Shown here: positions 24,706 through 35,416 of the stretch, piece by piece | Numbering within the stretch: position 1 is the first letter of the stretch | Layout of the letters: each line of letters opens with the position of its first letter | Source: Bacilli bacterium | GTDB taxonomy: Bacteria > Bacillota_I > Bacilli_A > RF39 > UBA660 | Length of the DNA stretch: 40,398 nt | Assembly: GCA_017936845.1 (NCBI GenBank) | Contig: JAGBES010000007.1 | Coordinates: forward strand, 1-40,398 | Reading direction: 5' to 3' | Translations under genes and position numbers: made by a program | Notes under the pieces: model-generated | The model's input: only the letters and a program-made list of their open reading frames with translations | Database searches by the model: none | Told to the model about the DNA's origin: nothing

Positions 24706-26302
24706 ATATACTTAAATCACTTTCTTTATTCATTTTTTCTATTAATTCTTTTAATCCTTCATTTTCCATCAATTTATTTTGAATTTTTTCATAGTCTTCT
24801 TCTGTTAAATTTTCATATTTTATTTTATTTTTTATTTCTGGTACATTTATTTCAGTATCATATTCACTTGTTTCTGTTCCAGTTATATTTAAGCTTCCTA
24901 ATTCCATTCCTGATGAAATTATTTTTGCATCAAATGTTATTTCTTTTTCTACTTTATTTTTTTCTTCTGTTAATATTTTACTTACTAATGAACCTTCAAT
25001 AGAAGCTCCTGAAGCAGATATTTCATATTCAAATATTGTCTTTTTATCTTCTTCTTTTTTATTTATTGTAATTGTTACAGGAGTATCTCCTTCAAATTTA
25101 GTTACTACTTTATTATTATTAGCAGTTATATTTAAAACTTTTTCTTCTTCACTATAGAAATTAAATTCTTTGATTTTATTATTTTTATAATATGTAAATA
25201 AGTAATCTTCTTCTGTTTCTGAATCTTTTGCTGATAATTCAAATCCAACATTTTGTTTTGTTAATCTTTTTACATAAATACTAAATACGATTTCTTCTTT
25301 TGTTGATAAATCACCATTTTTTATATTATCATTTATTTCTTCTAATTGCTCTTCTACACTTTCTTTTATTTCTGTTTCTGTTTTTCCTGAAATAGTTGCT
25401 AATTTACTTATGAATTTTTTATCATTTTTTAAATCTGTTAATATTTTTTTAGCTAACTCATTCGTGTTTTTTTCTGATAATCCGTAACTTATCTTTGTTA
25501 CTTTTATATCTTTTTCATCTATCTTGATAGTTTTATTTTCTGATTTAAATTCCTTTTTATCTAAGTTTTTAACTATAGAGTTTTTTGTTTTTGATAAAAT
25601 ATATTTTAAATCTTCTACATTTTCATCATTTTCTTTAAATATTTCATCGTAATTATCTACTGGTATTTCTATATATTTATCAAATAAGTTTTTTAAATCT
25701 AAATACATTTTTTGTTTTTCTAGATATACTCCTAAATTGATTAAATCCTTATTATTATATGTTGTATCAACATTTAATAACATTTTCTTATTTGTTAAAT
25801 CATAACCAATTTGTGATTTAATTTTTGTTTTGTTTATTTCATCTAAGATACTTTGTGTATCTTCATCTACTAAACTTTCATTTAATTTAGCATTTATACT
25901 ATATTCTTGTGAAACAAGAACTGTTTTCTTATCTTTTTTTGTATTTGTTGCTACATCATCTATAAATTTTTCTAATTCTTTGTATTCTTTATTTACTGAA
26001 TTTAAAAATATTTGTTTTGAATTAAAAAACATTTTATATCCTATTGTTAAAATAGCTATTAATAAAACTACTATTATTCCTAATATTACAAATACTGTTT
26101 TATTATTTTTCTTTTTATTTAATATCTCATCTTCTTCTAGATTATTTTCTAATGGTGCTACATCATTAGTAATTTTTTCTACAGTTTCTACTGTTTCTTC
26201 AATATTTTCTGCTGTTTCTTCAATAGATTCTGCTGTTTCTTCAACATTTTCTGCTGTTTCTTCAACAGCTTTTACTTCTTCATTCAAATCTTTATCTTCC
26301 AT
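24704..26302 (-). CDS. Membrane-anchored protein with N-terminal heptad repeat, 532 aa, unknown function
   Basis: I do not recognise a family with certainty. Residues about 8-45 are four 7-residue repeats of the EETAE(N/S)(V/I) type, acidic and probably coiled coil. A transmembrane helix follows at about 68-92 (TVFVILGIIVVLLIAILTI), then about 440 residues of extracytoplasmic domain with many beta-like strands and repeated charged loops. No signal peptidase site and no lipobox is seen; the repeats would be cytoplasmic. It has its own promoter (26321-26349) and terminator, so it is a monocistronic gene inserted between oapA and rpsL. SD AGGAGTG precedes ATG 26302. Confidence 0.65.
   Translation of the reverse strand: MEDKDLNEEVKAVEETAENVEETAESIEETAENIEETVETVEKITNDVAPLENNLEEDEILNKKKNNKTVFVILGIIVVLLIAILTIGYKMFFNSKQIFLNSVNKEYKELEKFIDDVATNTKKDKKTVLVSQEYSINAKLNESLVDEDTQSILDEINKTKIKSQIGYDLTNKKMLLNVDTTYNNKDLINLGVYLEKQKMYLDLKNLFDKYIEIPVDNYDEIFKENDENVEDLKYILSKTKNSIVKNLDKKEFKSENKTIKIDEKDIKVTKISYGLSEKNTNELAKKILTDLKNDKKFISKLATISGKTETEIKESVEEQLEEINDNIKNGDLSTKEEIVFSIYVKRLTKQNVGFELSAKDSETEEDYLFTYYKNNKIKEFNFYSEEEKVLNITANNNKVVTKFEGDTPVTITINKKEEDKKTIFEYEISASGASIEGSLVSKILTEEKNKVEKEITFDAKIISSGMELGSLNITGTETSEYDTEINVPEIKNKIKYENLTEEDYEKIQNKLMENEGLKELIEKMNKESDLSI
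26192..26275 (-). repeat. Four tandem 21-bp repeats encoding the heptads
   Basis: Units at 26192-26212, 26213-26233, 26234-26254 and 26255-26275 share TGTTTCTTCAA and a TTCTGC-type end. They encode the EETAE heptads, and the close DNA identity suggests recent slippage expansion. Confidence 0.75.
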
Positions 26303-26320
26303 ATTATCACTCCTATACTA

Positions 26321-26349
26321 AATATATAATTATAAAATTTCTTAGTCAA
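26321..26349 (-). promoter_or_regulatory. Sigma-A-type promoter for the 532-aa membrane protein
   Basis: TTGACT (26344-26349), 17-base spacer, TATATT (26321-26326). The -35 box lies in the loop of the oapA terminator hairpin. Confidence 0.6.
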
Positions 26350-26356
26350 GAAATTT
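26335..26356 (-). terminator. Terminator-like hairpin at the end of oapA
   Basis: AAATTTCTT/AAGAAATTT, 9-bp stem with a 4-base loop, overlapping the oapA stop. The exit side is T/A-rich rather than a pure T-run. Confidence 0.5.
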
Positions 26357-26951
26357 ATTTTTTACTTTTATAAAAAATGTAAACAAATTTTGAAAATTTA
26401 TACAATATAATATCTGACTTATTGATAGCATAACTTTTAGATATAGCTTTTAAACCTATTGTTATAGATGCAATTATAGAAGTTACCAATAATGATACAT
26501 ATAAATTTTCTATATTTGTTGCTTTTGATATTGAGTCTGCTATTATGACACCAACTGATCCAGAAATAACACCACATATATCACCTATTACATCATTACA
26601 AAATGATGATACTTTATCAGCATTTTGTTTTAATTTTACAGCGACTTTTGCTCCTTTCACTTTTCTAGATGCCATTGAATTAAATGGTACTATATCAGAA
26701 GCTGTCACAGCTACTCCTACCATATCAAATAATACGCCTAATATAATGAATGTTATTAATATAATAACACCACAAATTGTATTTACATTAGGGATTATAG
26801 TTTCTGATATAATAGCAAATGTTAAAGCAACTATAAAAGAAATTAAGACAATTTTAATTAACCAAATTTTATCTATTCTCTCTTTATGTTCTAATTCTTT
26901 TCTTCTTGTTTGTACTTTTAAATTTAGTAGTTCTAATTTACTTTTTCGCAT
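26355..26951 (-). CDS. oapA: OapA, OLE-RNA-associated membrane protein
   Basis: OapA binds OLE RNA and carries it to the membrane. The 198-aa protein has a basic N-terminus (1-30), four hydrophobic helices (about 31-50, 56-77, 125-141 and 150-170) and the family's conserved DxxxD motif, Asp120-Val-Ile-Gly-Asp124 (in SFCNDVIGDICG). The central FDMVGVAVTASDIVPFNSMAS resembles DUF21/CNNM-CorB-type membrane domains, so databases may call it a CorB-like Mg/Co transporter. It lies directly downstream of a ~585-nt structured RNA on the same strand, the arrangement known for OLE. SD AGGTGAT precedes ATG 26951. Seen: motif, helices, RNA next door. Known: OLE/OapA pairing. Inferred: identity. Confidence 0.82.
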   Translation of the reverse strand: MRKSKLELLNLKVQTRRKELEHKERIDKIWLIKIVLISFIVALTFAIISETIIPNVNTICGVIILITFIILGVLFDMVGVAVTASDIVPFNSMASRKVKGAKVAVKLKQNADKVSSFCNDVIGDICGVISGSVGVIIADSISKATNIENLYVSLLVTSIIASITIGLKAISKSYAINKSDIILYKFSKFVYIFYKSKK

Positions 26952-26964
26952 TTAATCACCTAAA

Positions 26965-27549
26965 TAATTTTATGGCTATTAACATGGTAAACTTTGCGTC
27001 TTAGGTCAAGTAGAATTTCTCTAGTTTTTACAGTTCGTTACCAAACTTGCGGTTCCCCTTTAAAAAAACCAATATATTGTTACCAAATATATGACTTGAT
27101 TGCCACTTAGTACGCACTGCAATCCCATATTAAATTACATTCTAGGAGATTTCCTCACCATCTAATTTATTATTAATTCTCTTTTGCAAATATAGTTTCA
27201 TACTGCAATAATCTTTTTTCTTTGGCCAAGAAAAAAAATCTGATCAATAATTCCCTATACTCACTCAAGACAAGCTACGCTACTCGTAAGTTTCCCCACA
27301 TAGTAGGTTTAATCCTAAATCGTCATAAGTCCGTCAACGGTTGATGTGTATAGGCTTATAACAAGTTTAGGTCTCCCTGAATATTGGGTCATGATCGTAT
27401 GCCATTACGGTTGCCCAATATTCTACCTTTCAGCACCCACCCCAAACTGGGCGTAAGAAGCAAGCACCAAAAGTTTCACAGATGTGCTCTTTAGTGGATT
27501 TTTAGCCCCACCTTCATAATAAATATAATGACTAGAATAATGTGCCATT
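26965..27549 (-). ncRNA. ole: OLE RNA (large structured non-coding RNA), ~585 nt
   Basis: This covers the only gene-free stretch longer than 300 bases (26952-27619). It is less AT-rich than its flanks and has no ORF. A strong promoter (27556-27584) predicts a start near 27549. Many stems are visible: AATATTGGG/CCCAATATT (27380-27388 with 27414-27422), ATTGC/GCAAT near 27098-27125, GAG/CTC in GGTGAGGAAATCTCC, and two hairpins near the 3' end with the same loop, TTGGTAAC. Length, structure and the immediately following oapA on the same strand fit OLE RNA, which forms a membrane ribonucleoprotein linked to stress, alcohol and Mg2+ responses in some Firmicutes. The 3' end is approximate. tmRNA and RNase P RNA were considered and do not fit. 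Confidence 0.78.
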
Positions 27550-27555
27550 AGATTA

Positions 27556-27584
27556 ATTATATCAGATTGTATATTTTAATTCAA
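27556..27584 (-). promoter_or_regulatory. Strong promoter for OLE RNA-oapA
   Basis: TTGAAT (27579-27584), 17-base spacer, TATAAT (27556-27561) with a TG one base before the -10 (extended -10). It follows the rpoC terminator directly. Confidence 0.75.
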
Positions 27585-27595
27585 TTAATTATATG

Positions 27596-27620
27596 AAAAA
27601 AAAGACTAATTTAGTCCTTT
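27596..27620 (-). terminator. Terminator of rpoBC
   Basis: AAGGACTA/TAGTCTTT hairpin (one G-T pair), 3-base loop and eight T on exit, at the rpoC stop. Confidence 0.8.
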
Positions 27621-30600
27621 TAATCCATAAGTACATCTTCTAATATATCTAAAGGTTCTTCTTCTTTTTCATTTTCTAATTTATAATCAGTATTTTGGTA
27701 TCTTCTAGCTCCTGTACCAGCTGGTATTAATTTACCAATTATAACATTTTCTTTTAAACCATTTAAATGATCTACTTTTCCATGTATAGCAGCATCTGTT
27801 AAAATTCTTGTTGTTTCTTGGAATGATGCAGCTGATAGGAATGAATCTGTTTCAAGTGAAGCTTTTGTAATACCTAGAAGAACTGGTCTTCCTGTTGCAG
27901 GTATTTTTCCTTCTAGTATTAAAGATGTATTTTTATTTGTAAATTCATTTATATTTACCATTGTTCCTGGTAAGAAATAAGAATCTCCTGAATTTACTAT
28001 TTTAATTTTAGAAATCATACGTTTAGCCATTACTTCAATATGTTTATCTGAAATATCAACACCTTGTGAACGGTATACTTTTTGAATTTCTTTTACAATA
28101 TATTGTTGTACTGTTATAGGATCAGTTACAACTAATAATTCTTTTGGACTTATCGCTCCATGTGTAAGTCTTTGTCCTGCTTTTACTTCTTCACCTTTAC
28201 TTACAGCAAGTTTTGCTCCATAATTTGAAGTATGTTCTCTTACCTCAACATCGTTTTTAACAGAAATTATAAACTTACCATTTGATTCTTCTATTTCTGT
28301 TACAATACCATTTATTTCAGAAATAGTAGCTTTTCCTTTTGGATTACGTGCTTCGAATAACTCTTGAACACGAGGTAAACCTTGTGTAATATCGTCTCCG
28401 GCAACACCACCAGAATTGATTGTACGCATTGTAAGTTGGGTACCTGGTTCACCAATTGATTGAGCTGCCATAATACCAACTGCTTCTCCTATTTCAACAA
28501 TATGTCCTGTTGCTAGATTACGTCCATAACAATGTTTACATACACCATGTTCACTCTTACATGTTAATATAGTTCTTATTGAAACTTTCGTAACTCCTGC
28601 TTTTAATATTTTATCTGCTAATTGTTCTGTAATATATGTATTTTTATCAACAATAACTTCTTTTGTTTCAGGATTTAATACTTTTTTATTTGTGTATCTT
28701 CCAACGATACGTTCACGAAGTGATTCAATCATTGTACCATCACTATTTAGTAATGCTTCAACAACTACACCATTTTCAGTTCCACAATCTTCTTCTTTTA
28801 CAATTATATCTTGAGCAACATCTACAAGTCTTCTTGTTAAATATCCTGCATCTGCAGTTTTTAGGGCTGTATCAACAAAACCTTTTCTTATACCATGTGT
28901 TCCTGTAAAGAATTCAGAAACACTAGCTCCATCGATAAATGATGATTTAATTGGTATTTCATCTGGTTCTCCAGTTGGTTTTGCCATAAGTCCACGCATA
29001 CCTGCCATTTGGTTATAGTTACTTAAGTTACCACGAGCTCCAGAATCTATCATTATAGAAATTGGATTGTCTTTATTTTCTTTTATTATATTTGAAAGTT
29101 CATCAGCTATTTTAGAAGTTGCTTCGCTCCATGTATCTATTACTTTCTCATATCTTTCACGTTCTGTAATAAGACCACGTTTGAATTGTTTGTTAATTTG
29201 TGATACTTTATCGCTTGCTTCTTTTAAAACTTCTTCTTTTTGGCTTGATGGAATTATATCTCCTATACCAATTGAAATACCTGATAAAGTTGATTCTTTA
29301 AATCCTAAATCTTTCATTTTATCAAGCATAATAGAAGTTTCTGTAGTTTGATAACGTTTATATATTTGAGCTATTAAATTTTTAAGAACGCTTTTTCCAA
29401 ATGGTTTTACTAATTCCATTTTACTAATTGCTTCTTTTATATCTATTCCCATTGGTAAAAAATATTTATTTGGTGTTATTCCTTCTATATTATCTTTTGT
29501 ACCTTCGTTTATATATTGGAAAGTATCTGGGAATATTTCATTAAATTTAAGTTTACCTGGAGTTGTTACTAAATATTTATTTTTTTGTTCTTCTGTAAAT
29601 AATTTATATTTAAATCCTCTAGCTGGTATTGCAATTCTTGTATGAAGAGTTATTTCTCTTCTTTCATATGCCATTAAAGCTTCATCTGGATTTCTAAATA
29701 CTCTTCCTTCTCCTGGTTCTCCTTCTTTTTCAATTGTAATATAATAGTTACCTAAAATCATATCTTGTCCTGGTGTAACGATTGGATTACCATCTGATGG
29801 TTTCAAGATATTATTAGCTCCTAACATTAATACTCTAGCTTCTGTTTGTGCTTCTTCACTAATTGGAACATGGACTGCCATTTGGTCACCATCAAAATCG
29901 GCATTAAATGCTGCACAAACTAATGGATGAAGTCTTATTGAACGTCCTTCTATTAATTTTGGCTCAAATGCTTGAATACCTAATCTATGAAGTGTTGGGG
30001 CACGGTTTAACATAACTGGATGTTCTTTTATTTTTTCTTCTACAACATCCCATACACGTGGATCTTGGTTTTCAATCATTCTCTTAGCTGCTTTTATATT
30101 TGAAGCTATTCCTTTTGTTACTAATCCATTTATAACGTGTGGTTTAAATAATTCTAAAGCCATTTCTTTTGGTATACCACATTCATACATTTTTAAATTT
30201 GGTCCTACTACAATAACACTACGTCCTGAATAGTCAACACGTTTACCAAGTAAGTTTTGACGGAAGCGTCCTTGTTTTCCTTTTAGCATACTTGATAATG
30301 ATTTTAATGGTCTATTTCCAGCTCCTGTTACGTTACGTCCTCTTCTACCATTATCAAATAAAGCATCTACTGCTTCTTGAAGCATACGTTTTTCATTTTG
30401 AATTATAATACTTGGAGCTCCAAGTTCCATTAATTTTTTTAAACGATTATTTCTATTTATTACACGTCTATATAAATCATTCAAGTCTGATGTAGCAAAT
30501 CTACCACCATCTAGTTGAATCATTGGTCTTAAATCTGGTGGAATAACTGGAAGTGCATCTAATATCATCCATTCTGGTTTATTTCCTGATTCTAAGAATG

Positions 30601-31249
30601 CATCTAGTACATCTAAACGTTTAATTAAACGTATACGTTTTTGACTTGATGAATCTTTTATTTCATCTATTTCTTTCTTTATTGCATCTACTTCTGCTTG
30701 TAAATCAACTTCTTTTAGAAGTTCTTTTATAGCTTCAGCTCCCATACCAACTCTAAATGTATTTCCATATTTTTCATAGTATGCTCTATATTCTTTATCA
30801 CTAATTGTTTGTTTTTTCTCTAAAGGAGCTGCACCTGGATCTAGTACAACATATGAAACGAAGTATAATACTTCTTCAAGATCTCTTGGTGACATATCAA
30901 GTACAAGACCCATACGTGATGGAATTCCCTTAAAGAACCAAATATGAGAGACTGGTGTTGCAAGTTCTATATGTCCCATGCGTTCACGACGTACTTTAGA
31001 ACGTGTTACTTCAACACCACATCTATCACATATAACATTTTTATATCTTAATCTCTTGTATTTTCCACAAGCACATTCATAATCTTTTGTTGGTCCAAAT
31101 ATTTTTTCACAATATAATCCATCTCTTTCTGGTTTTAAAGTACGATAATTTATTGTTTCTGCTTTTTTTACTTCACCATATGACCAATCTCTTATTTTTT
31201 CAGGAGAGGCAATAGCAATTTTTAACCCTTCAAAGTTATTAACATCCAT
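27620..31249 (-). CDS. rpoC: DNA-directed RNA polymerase subunit beta'
   Basis: RpoC is the catalytic clamp subunit of RNA polymerase. The 1209-aa protein has the N-terminal zinc site (Cys59, Cys61, Cys74, Cys77 in YECACGK and CDRCGVE), the catalytic Mg motif [12 protein letters not shown] near residue 450, the second zinc site ([13 protein letters not shown], about 890-900), the trigger loop/bridge helix region with [16 protein letters not shown], and a normal C-terminal end. ATG 31249 overlaps the rpoB TAA by one base and is preceded by a weak GGGG/GAGG SD. Length matches Firmicutes RpoC (about 1200). Confidence 0.97.
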   Translation of the reverse strand: MDVNNFEGLKIAIASPEKIRDWSYGEVKKAETINYRTLKPERDGLYCEKIFGPTKDYECACGKYKRLRYKNVICDRCGVEVTRSKVRRERMGHIELATPVSHIWFFKGIPSRMGLVLDMSPRDLEEVLYFVSYVVLDPGAAPLEKKQTISDKEYRAYYEKYGNTFRVGMGAEAIKELLKEVDLQAEVDAIKKEIDEIKDSSSQKRIRLIKRLDVLDAFLESGNKPEWMILDALPVIPPDLRPMIQLDGGRFATSDLNDLYRRVINRNNRLKKLMELGAPSIIIQNEKRMLQEAVDALFDNGRRGRNVTGAGNRPLKSLSSMLKGKQGRFRQNLLGKRVDYSGRSVIVVGPNLKMYECGIPKEMALELFKPHVINGLVTKGIASNIKAAKRMIENQDPRVWDVVEEKIKEHPVMLNRAPTLHRLGIQAFEPKLIEGRSIRLHPLVCAAFNADFDGDQMAVHVPISEEAQTEARVLMLGANNILKPSDGNPIVTPGQDMILGNYYITIEKEGEPGEGRVFRNPDEALMAYERREITLHTRIAIPARGFKYKLFTEEQKNKYLVTTPGKLKFNEIFPDTFQYINEGTKDNIEGITPNKYFLPMGIDIKEAISKMELVKPFGKSVLKNLIAQIYKRYQTTETSIMLDKMKDLGFKESTLSGISIGIGDIIPSSQKEEVLKEASDKVSQINKQFKRGLITERERYEKVIDTWSEATSKIADELSNIIKENKDNPISIMIDSGARGNLSNYNQMAGMRGLMAKPTGEPDEIPIKSSFIDGASVSEFFTGTHGIRKGFVDTALKTADAGYLTRRLVDVAQDIIVKEEDCGTENGVVVEALLNSDGTMIESLRERIVGRYTNKKVLNPETKEVIVDKNTYITEQLADKILKAGVTKVSIRTILTCKSEHGVCKHCYGRNLATGHIVEIGEAVGIMAAQSIGEPGTQLTMRTINSGGVAGDDITQGLPRVQELFEARNPKGKATISEINGIVTEIEESNGKFIISVKNDVEVREHTSNYGAKLAVSKGEEVKAGQRLTHGAISPKELLVVTDPITVQQYIVKEIQKVYRSQGVDISDKHIEVMAKRMISKIKIVNSGDSYFLPGTMVNINEFTNKNTSLILEGKIPATGRPVLLGITKASLETDSFLSAASFQETTRILTDAAIHGKVDHLNGLKENVIIGKLIPAGTGARRYQNTDYKLENEKEEEPLDILEDVLMD

Positions 31250-34200
31250 TAATCCTCAACCCCTTTCATAACTGATTCTAAATCTTCTTCTGTTGGTTCT
31301 ATATCATCAAAATCATCTTCTAAATCTTCTTCTATTTCTTCAGTAGTATCTTCTACTTCTTCTGGTTCAATTGTTTCAAATTCTACTGTTGATAAGAAAT
31401 TATTTTCTTCTTCGTCTTCTAATTCTTTTAAATCAACATATTTACCATCTTTATTTAAAACAGTAATATCTAATCCTAAAGCTTGGAATTCCTTAATTAA
31501 AACTCTAAAGCTTTCTGGTACTCCTGATGGTGGAAGTGGTGTTCCTTTTACTAATGCTTCATATACTTTAACACGTCCTACAACATCATCTGATTTTATT
31601 GTCATCATTTCTTGTAATACATGACTAGCTCCATAAGCATAAAGTGCCCAAACTTCCATTTCTCCAAATCTTTGTCCACCAAATTGTGCTTTTCCTCCAA
31701 GTGGTTGTTGTGTAACTAAAGAATATGGTCCTGTTGATCTAGCATGTAATTTATCATCAACCATGTGATTAAGTTTTATCATATACATGATACCAACACT
31801 TACTGGATTATCAAATGGTTCTCCAGTACGACCATCATATAATTCAAATTTTCCATCTTCTCTAAGTCCTGCTTCTTTTAAGGCATCTATTACTTCTTCA
31901 CGAGTTGCTCCATCAAATACTGGAGTTGCTACATAAACACCTAATTCTTTAGCTGCCATACCTAAATGCATTTCTAATATTTGTCCTATATTCATACGTG
32001 ATGGAACTCCTAGTGGATTAAGTAATATATCAACTGGTGTACCATCTGGTAAATATGGCATATCTTCTTCTGGTAATACAAGTGAAACAACACCTTTATT
32101 TCCATGACGTCCTGCCATTTTATCTCCAACAGATATTTTTCTTTTTTGAGCTATATAAACTCTTATTATTTTTGAAACACCTGCTGGTAATTCATCTGAA
32201 TCTTCTTTTGTGAATATTTTTACATCATGAACAATTCCATCTCCACCATGTGGAACACGAAGTGATGAATCTCTTACTTCACGAGTTTTTTCTCCAAATA
32301 TTGCATGTAATAGTTTTTCTTCACTTGTAAGTTCAGCCATTCCTTTTGGTGTGACTTTACCTACTAATATATCATCATCTTTTACTTCTGTACCGATTCT
32401 AACAATACCATTTTCATCTAGATTTTTACGAGCTTCTTCACTTACATTTGGAATATCTCTTGTAAATTCTTCTGGACCTAATTTTGTATCACGGCATTCT
32501 ATTTCATAGTCTTCTATATGAATTGATGTAAATACATCATCTTTTACTAATCTTTCATTTAAGACAACTGCATCTTCATAATTGTAACCATTAAAGTTCA
32601 TGAATGCTACTGTAACATTTCTACCTAAAGCCATTTCACCTTTATTTGTAGATGGTCCGTCAGCTATTACTTCGTCTTTCTTTACTTTATCTCCTAATTT
32701 TACAATAGGCACCTGATGATAACATGTTCCAGCATTACTTCTTTCATATCCATTTAAATAATATGTATCCATTCCTTTTATTGTTTTTACAATTATTTTA
32801 TTTGCATCTACATAATCTACAACACCATCTGCTTTTGCTATTACGACTGCTCCTGAATCTCTTGCAGCTATTGCTTCTACACCTGTTCCTACAAGTGGTG
32901 CTTCTGTTTTTATTAGTGGTATTGCTTGACGTTGCATGTTGGCACCCATAAGGGCACGTTTACCATCATCATGGTCTAGGAAAGGTATACCTTGTGTTGC
33001 AATTGATACAACTTGTTGTGGTGAAACATCTGCATAATCTACCTTTTCAGATTCAATCATAATATTATCTCCACGATATCTAGCTGGTACTCTTTCTGAT
33101 ATTATTTTATTATTTTCATCAGTTTTTACAGCTGCTTGTGAAATATAATAATCAAGTTCTTCATCAGCAGTCATATATATAACTTCATCTGTTAAAACAC
33201 CATTTACAACTTTACGATATGGAGTCATAATAAAACCATATTCATCTACCTTAGCATAACTTGCTAAAGAAGTTATAAGTCCAATATTTGGTCCTTCAGG
33301 TGATTCAACTGGACATAATCTTCCATAGTGACTTGGATTAACATCACGTACATCCATACCTGCTCTATCTCTTGATAAACCTCCAGGTCCTAAAGATGAA
33401 AGTCTTCTTTTATTTGTAAGTTCAGCTACTGGATTTATTTGATCCATGAATTGTGATAATTGACTACTACCAAAAAATTCTTTTATAGCTGCAGTAAGTG
33501 GTCTTATATTGATTAAAGATTTTGGAGTTACCTCTGTTATTTCTTGAGTACTCATTCTATCTCTAATTACTCTTTCAATACGACTAATTCCTACTTTGAA
33601 TTGATTTTGTAAAAGTTCACCTACTTGACGAACACGTCTATTTGATAAATGATCTATTTCATCATAATTTCCTATTCCTTCAAGTAAATTCAAATAATAA
33701 GATGTAGCAGCATATATATCAGATATTGTAAGTCTTTTAATTTCTGATGTATAATCATTTCCTATAACATTTACTATTTTTTCTGGATTTAATTTTGAAT
33801 ATACTTTTATTATTTGTACTTTATTATAAGTATCTAATTCTGTGTTTATTAATACTTCTTTTACACCAAAACCATTTTTAAGTACTGGTTTAATTTCTTC
33901 TAAGATAGCTTTTGTGATTTCTGTACCTTTAGAAGCTATAACTTTATTACCATCTTTGATATCTTCTGCTAAAACTGTTCCAAGTAATCTATCTATTACA
34001 TTTAATTTTTTATTAAATTTGTAACGTCCAACTTTAGCTAAATCATATTTAAATGAATCAAAGAATCTTGTAATTAATTGGTTTTTAGCACTATCTAATG
34101 TTGAAGGTTCTCCTGGTCTTAATTTAGAATGAATATCTATTAAAGATTCATCTGTATTTTTATTAGAATCTTTTGAGATAGTATTTTCTAAATAATCACT

Positions 34201-34839
34201 TTCTCCAAATAAATCTACTATATCCTCATCACTTGATAGACCAATAGCACGTAATAAAGTAGTTAATGGTACTTTTCTTGTTCTATCAATTCTAACATAT
34301 ATTACATTTCTTGCATCTATTTCATATTCTAGCCATGTACCACGGTTAGGTATAATTTGTGAAGTTATAACAAGTCTTCCATTTTTATCTATTTCTTTTC
34401 CAAAATAAACTGATGGAGATCTAACTAATTGTGATACAATTACTCTTTCTGCTCCATTTATTATAAATGTTCCACTTTCAGTCATAACAGGCATATCTCC
34501 AAGATATATTTCTTGTTCTTTTACTTCTCCTGTTTCATGATTAAAAAGTCTAGCTTCTACTTTCAAAGGTGCTGCATAAGTTGAATATCTTTCTTTGCAT
34601 CCTTTAATAGAATATCTAGGTTGTTCAAATGAATAATCTCCAAATTCTAATGATAATTTTCCTTGAAAATCTTCAATAGGGAATATGTCGTCAAAAACTT
34701 CTTTTATTCCATCTTGTATGAACCAATCATATGATTTTTTTTGTATTTCTAATAAATTAGAAAGTTCAATAGCGTTCTTTGTTTTTCCATAATTTCTTCT
34801 TTCTCGATGATCACCAAATTTTTTTATTGTATATGCCAC
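31249..34839 (-). CDS. rpoB: DNA-directed RNA polymerase subunit beta
   Basis: RpoB forms the other half of the active-site cleft. The 1196-aa protein is close to Bacillus RpoB (1193). The rifampicin region reads [20 protein letters not shown] then [10 protein letters not shown]; the position equal to E. coli His526 is Asn476 (codon AAT, 33412-33414) and Ala532 is Ser. Later motifs include [30 protein letters not shown] and [18 protein letters not shown]. An acidic tail (about 1140-1196) is rich in Glu/Asp. Start is GTG 34839, with SD AGGGGTGA at the right distance; an earlier TTG (34869) has no SD. Promoter 34911-34939. Confidence 0.97.
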   Translation of the reverse strand: MAYTIKKFGDHRERRNYGKTKNAIELSNLLEIQKKSYDWFIQDGIKEVFDDIFPIEDFQGKLSLEFGDYSFEQPRYSIKGCKERYSTYAAPLKVEARLFNHETGEVKEQEIYLGDMPVMTESGTFIINGAERVIVSQLVRSPSVYFGKEIDKNGRLVITSQIIPNRGTWLEYEIDARNVIYVRIDRTRKVPLTTLLRAIGLSSDEDIVDLFGESDYLENTISKDSNKNTDESLIDIHSKLRPGEPSTLDSAKNQLITRFFDSFKYDLAKVGRYKFNKKLNVIDRLLGTVLAEDIKDGNKVIASKGTEITKAILEEIKPVLKNGFGVKEVLINTELDTYNKVQIIKVYSKLNPEKIVNVIGNDYTSEIKRLTISDIYAATSYYLNLLEGIGNYDEIDHLSNRRVRQVGELLQNQFKVGISRIERVIRDRMSTQEITEVTPKSLINIRPLTAAIKEFFGSSQLSQFMDQINPVAELTNKRRLSSLGPGGLSRDRAGMDVRDVNPSHYGRLCPVESPEGPNIGLITSLASYAKVDEYGFIMTPYRKVVNGVLTDEVIYMTADEELDYYISQAAVKTDENNKIISERVPARYRGDNIMIESEKVDYADVSPQQVVSIATQGIPFLDHDDGKRALMGANMQRQAIPLIKTEAPLVGTGVEAIAARDSGAVVIAKADGVVDYVDANKIIVKTIKGMDTYYLNGYERSNAGTCYHQVPIVKLGDKVKKDEVIADGPSTNKGEMALGRNVTVAFMNFNGYNYEDAVVLNERLVKDDVFTSIHIEDYEIECRDTKLGPEEFTRDIPNVSEEARKNLDENGIVRIGTEVKDDDILVGKVTPKGMAELTSEEKLLHAIFGEKTREVRDSSLRVPHGGDGIVHDVKIFTKEDSDELPAGVSKIIRVYIAQKRKISVGDKMAGRHGNKGVVSLVLPEEDMPYLPDGTPVDILLNPLGVPSRMNIGQILEMHLGMAAKELGVYVATPVFDGATREEVIDALKEAGLREDGKFELYDGRTGEPFDNPVSVGIMYMIKLNHMVDDKLHARSTGPYSLVTQQPLGGKAQFGGQRFGEMEVWALYAYGASHVLQEMMTIKSDDVVGRVKVYEALVKGTPLPPSGVPESFRVLIKEFQALGLDITVLNKDGKYVDLKELEDEEENNFLSTVEFETIEPEEVEDTTEEIEEDLEDDFDDIEPTEEDLESVMKGVED

Positions 34840-34910
34840 TTTCTCACCCCTATATACTATATTTAACAAAGATTGTACTTATAAAAATAAGCACATGCAA
34901 CCAATTTATA

Positions 34911-34939
34911 ATTTTACCAAAACCATTTCAATTTGTCAA
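34911..34939 (-). promoter_or_regulatory. Consensus promoter for rpoBC
   Basis: TTGACA (34934-34939, perfect -35), 17-base spacer, TAAAAT (34911-34916); about 65-base leader. Confidence 0.75.
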
Positions 34940-34980
34940 TTAATTTTATTTATTTTTTATATACTTTATTAGACGGTGAA

Positions 34981-35009
34981 AGCCCATACTAATTTTTTTA
35001 GTATAGGCT
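34981..35009 (-). terminator. Attenuator-like hairpin after rplL
   Basis: AGCCTATACTAA/TTAGTATGGGCT 12-bp stem (one G-U pair) with a short exit run (TTTC only). Probably a leaky terminator between rplJL and rpoBC, giving more L7/L12 than polymerase. Confidence 0.55.
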
Positions 35010-35027
35010 ACCACTATTAATTATAAA

Positions 35028-35393
35028 TTATTGTAATTCTACTGTTGCTCCAGCTTCTTCGAATTTAGCTTTTAATTCATTAGCTTCATCCATAGTTGCT
35101 TTTTCTTTTACAACTCCACCATTATCAGCTATATCTTTAGCTTCTTTTAATCCTAAACCAGTAATTTCTCTTACTAATTTAATAACTGCTATTTTATTAG
35201 CTCCAGCTGATGTTAATACAACATTTGCTGAGCTTGGTCCTTCTTCTGCTGCTTGAGCTGGTGCAGCTGCTACTGCTACAGCACTTGGATCAACACCAAA
35301 TTCTTCTTTCATTAAATCTACTACTTCTTTAATTTCTAAAAGTGTCATTTCTTTTAGTGAGTCAATAATTTCTTTTGCGCTTAATTTTGCCAT
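35028..35393 (-). CDS. rplL: 50S ribosomal protein L7/L12
   Basis: L7/L12 forms the stalk that recruits translation factors. The 121-aa acidic protein has the N-terminal dimer domain (MAKLSAKEIIDSLKEMTLLE), an Ala-rich hinge (about 37-52) and the C-terminal factor-binding domain with KIAVIKLVREITGLGLKEAK. Normal length. SD AAGGAGGA precedes ATG 35393; rplJ ends 23 bases upstream. Confidence 0.96.
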   Translation of the reverse strand: MAKLSAKEIIDSLKEMTLLEIKEVVDLMKEEFGVDPSAVAVAAAPAQAAEEGPSSANVVLTSAGANKIAVIKLVREITGLGLKEAKDIADNGGVVKEKATMDEANELKAKFEEAGATVELQ

Positions 35394-35416
35394 TCTACAT
35401 TCCTCCTTCTTTCTAA

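Noticed and set aside
26192-26275. CRISPR-like repeat array
   Set aside because: The units are contiguous 21-bp coding repeats without spacers, in frame in a protein gene.
26952-27619. tmRNA or RNase P RNA in the long gene-free stretch
   Set aside because: No tRNA-like ends or tag ORF, and none of the conserved RNase P core stretches were found; OapA next door favours OLE RNA.
34840-34869. TTG start at 34869 for rpoB
   Set aside because: No SD; GTG 34839 has AGGGGTGA and gives the normal Firmicutes length.
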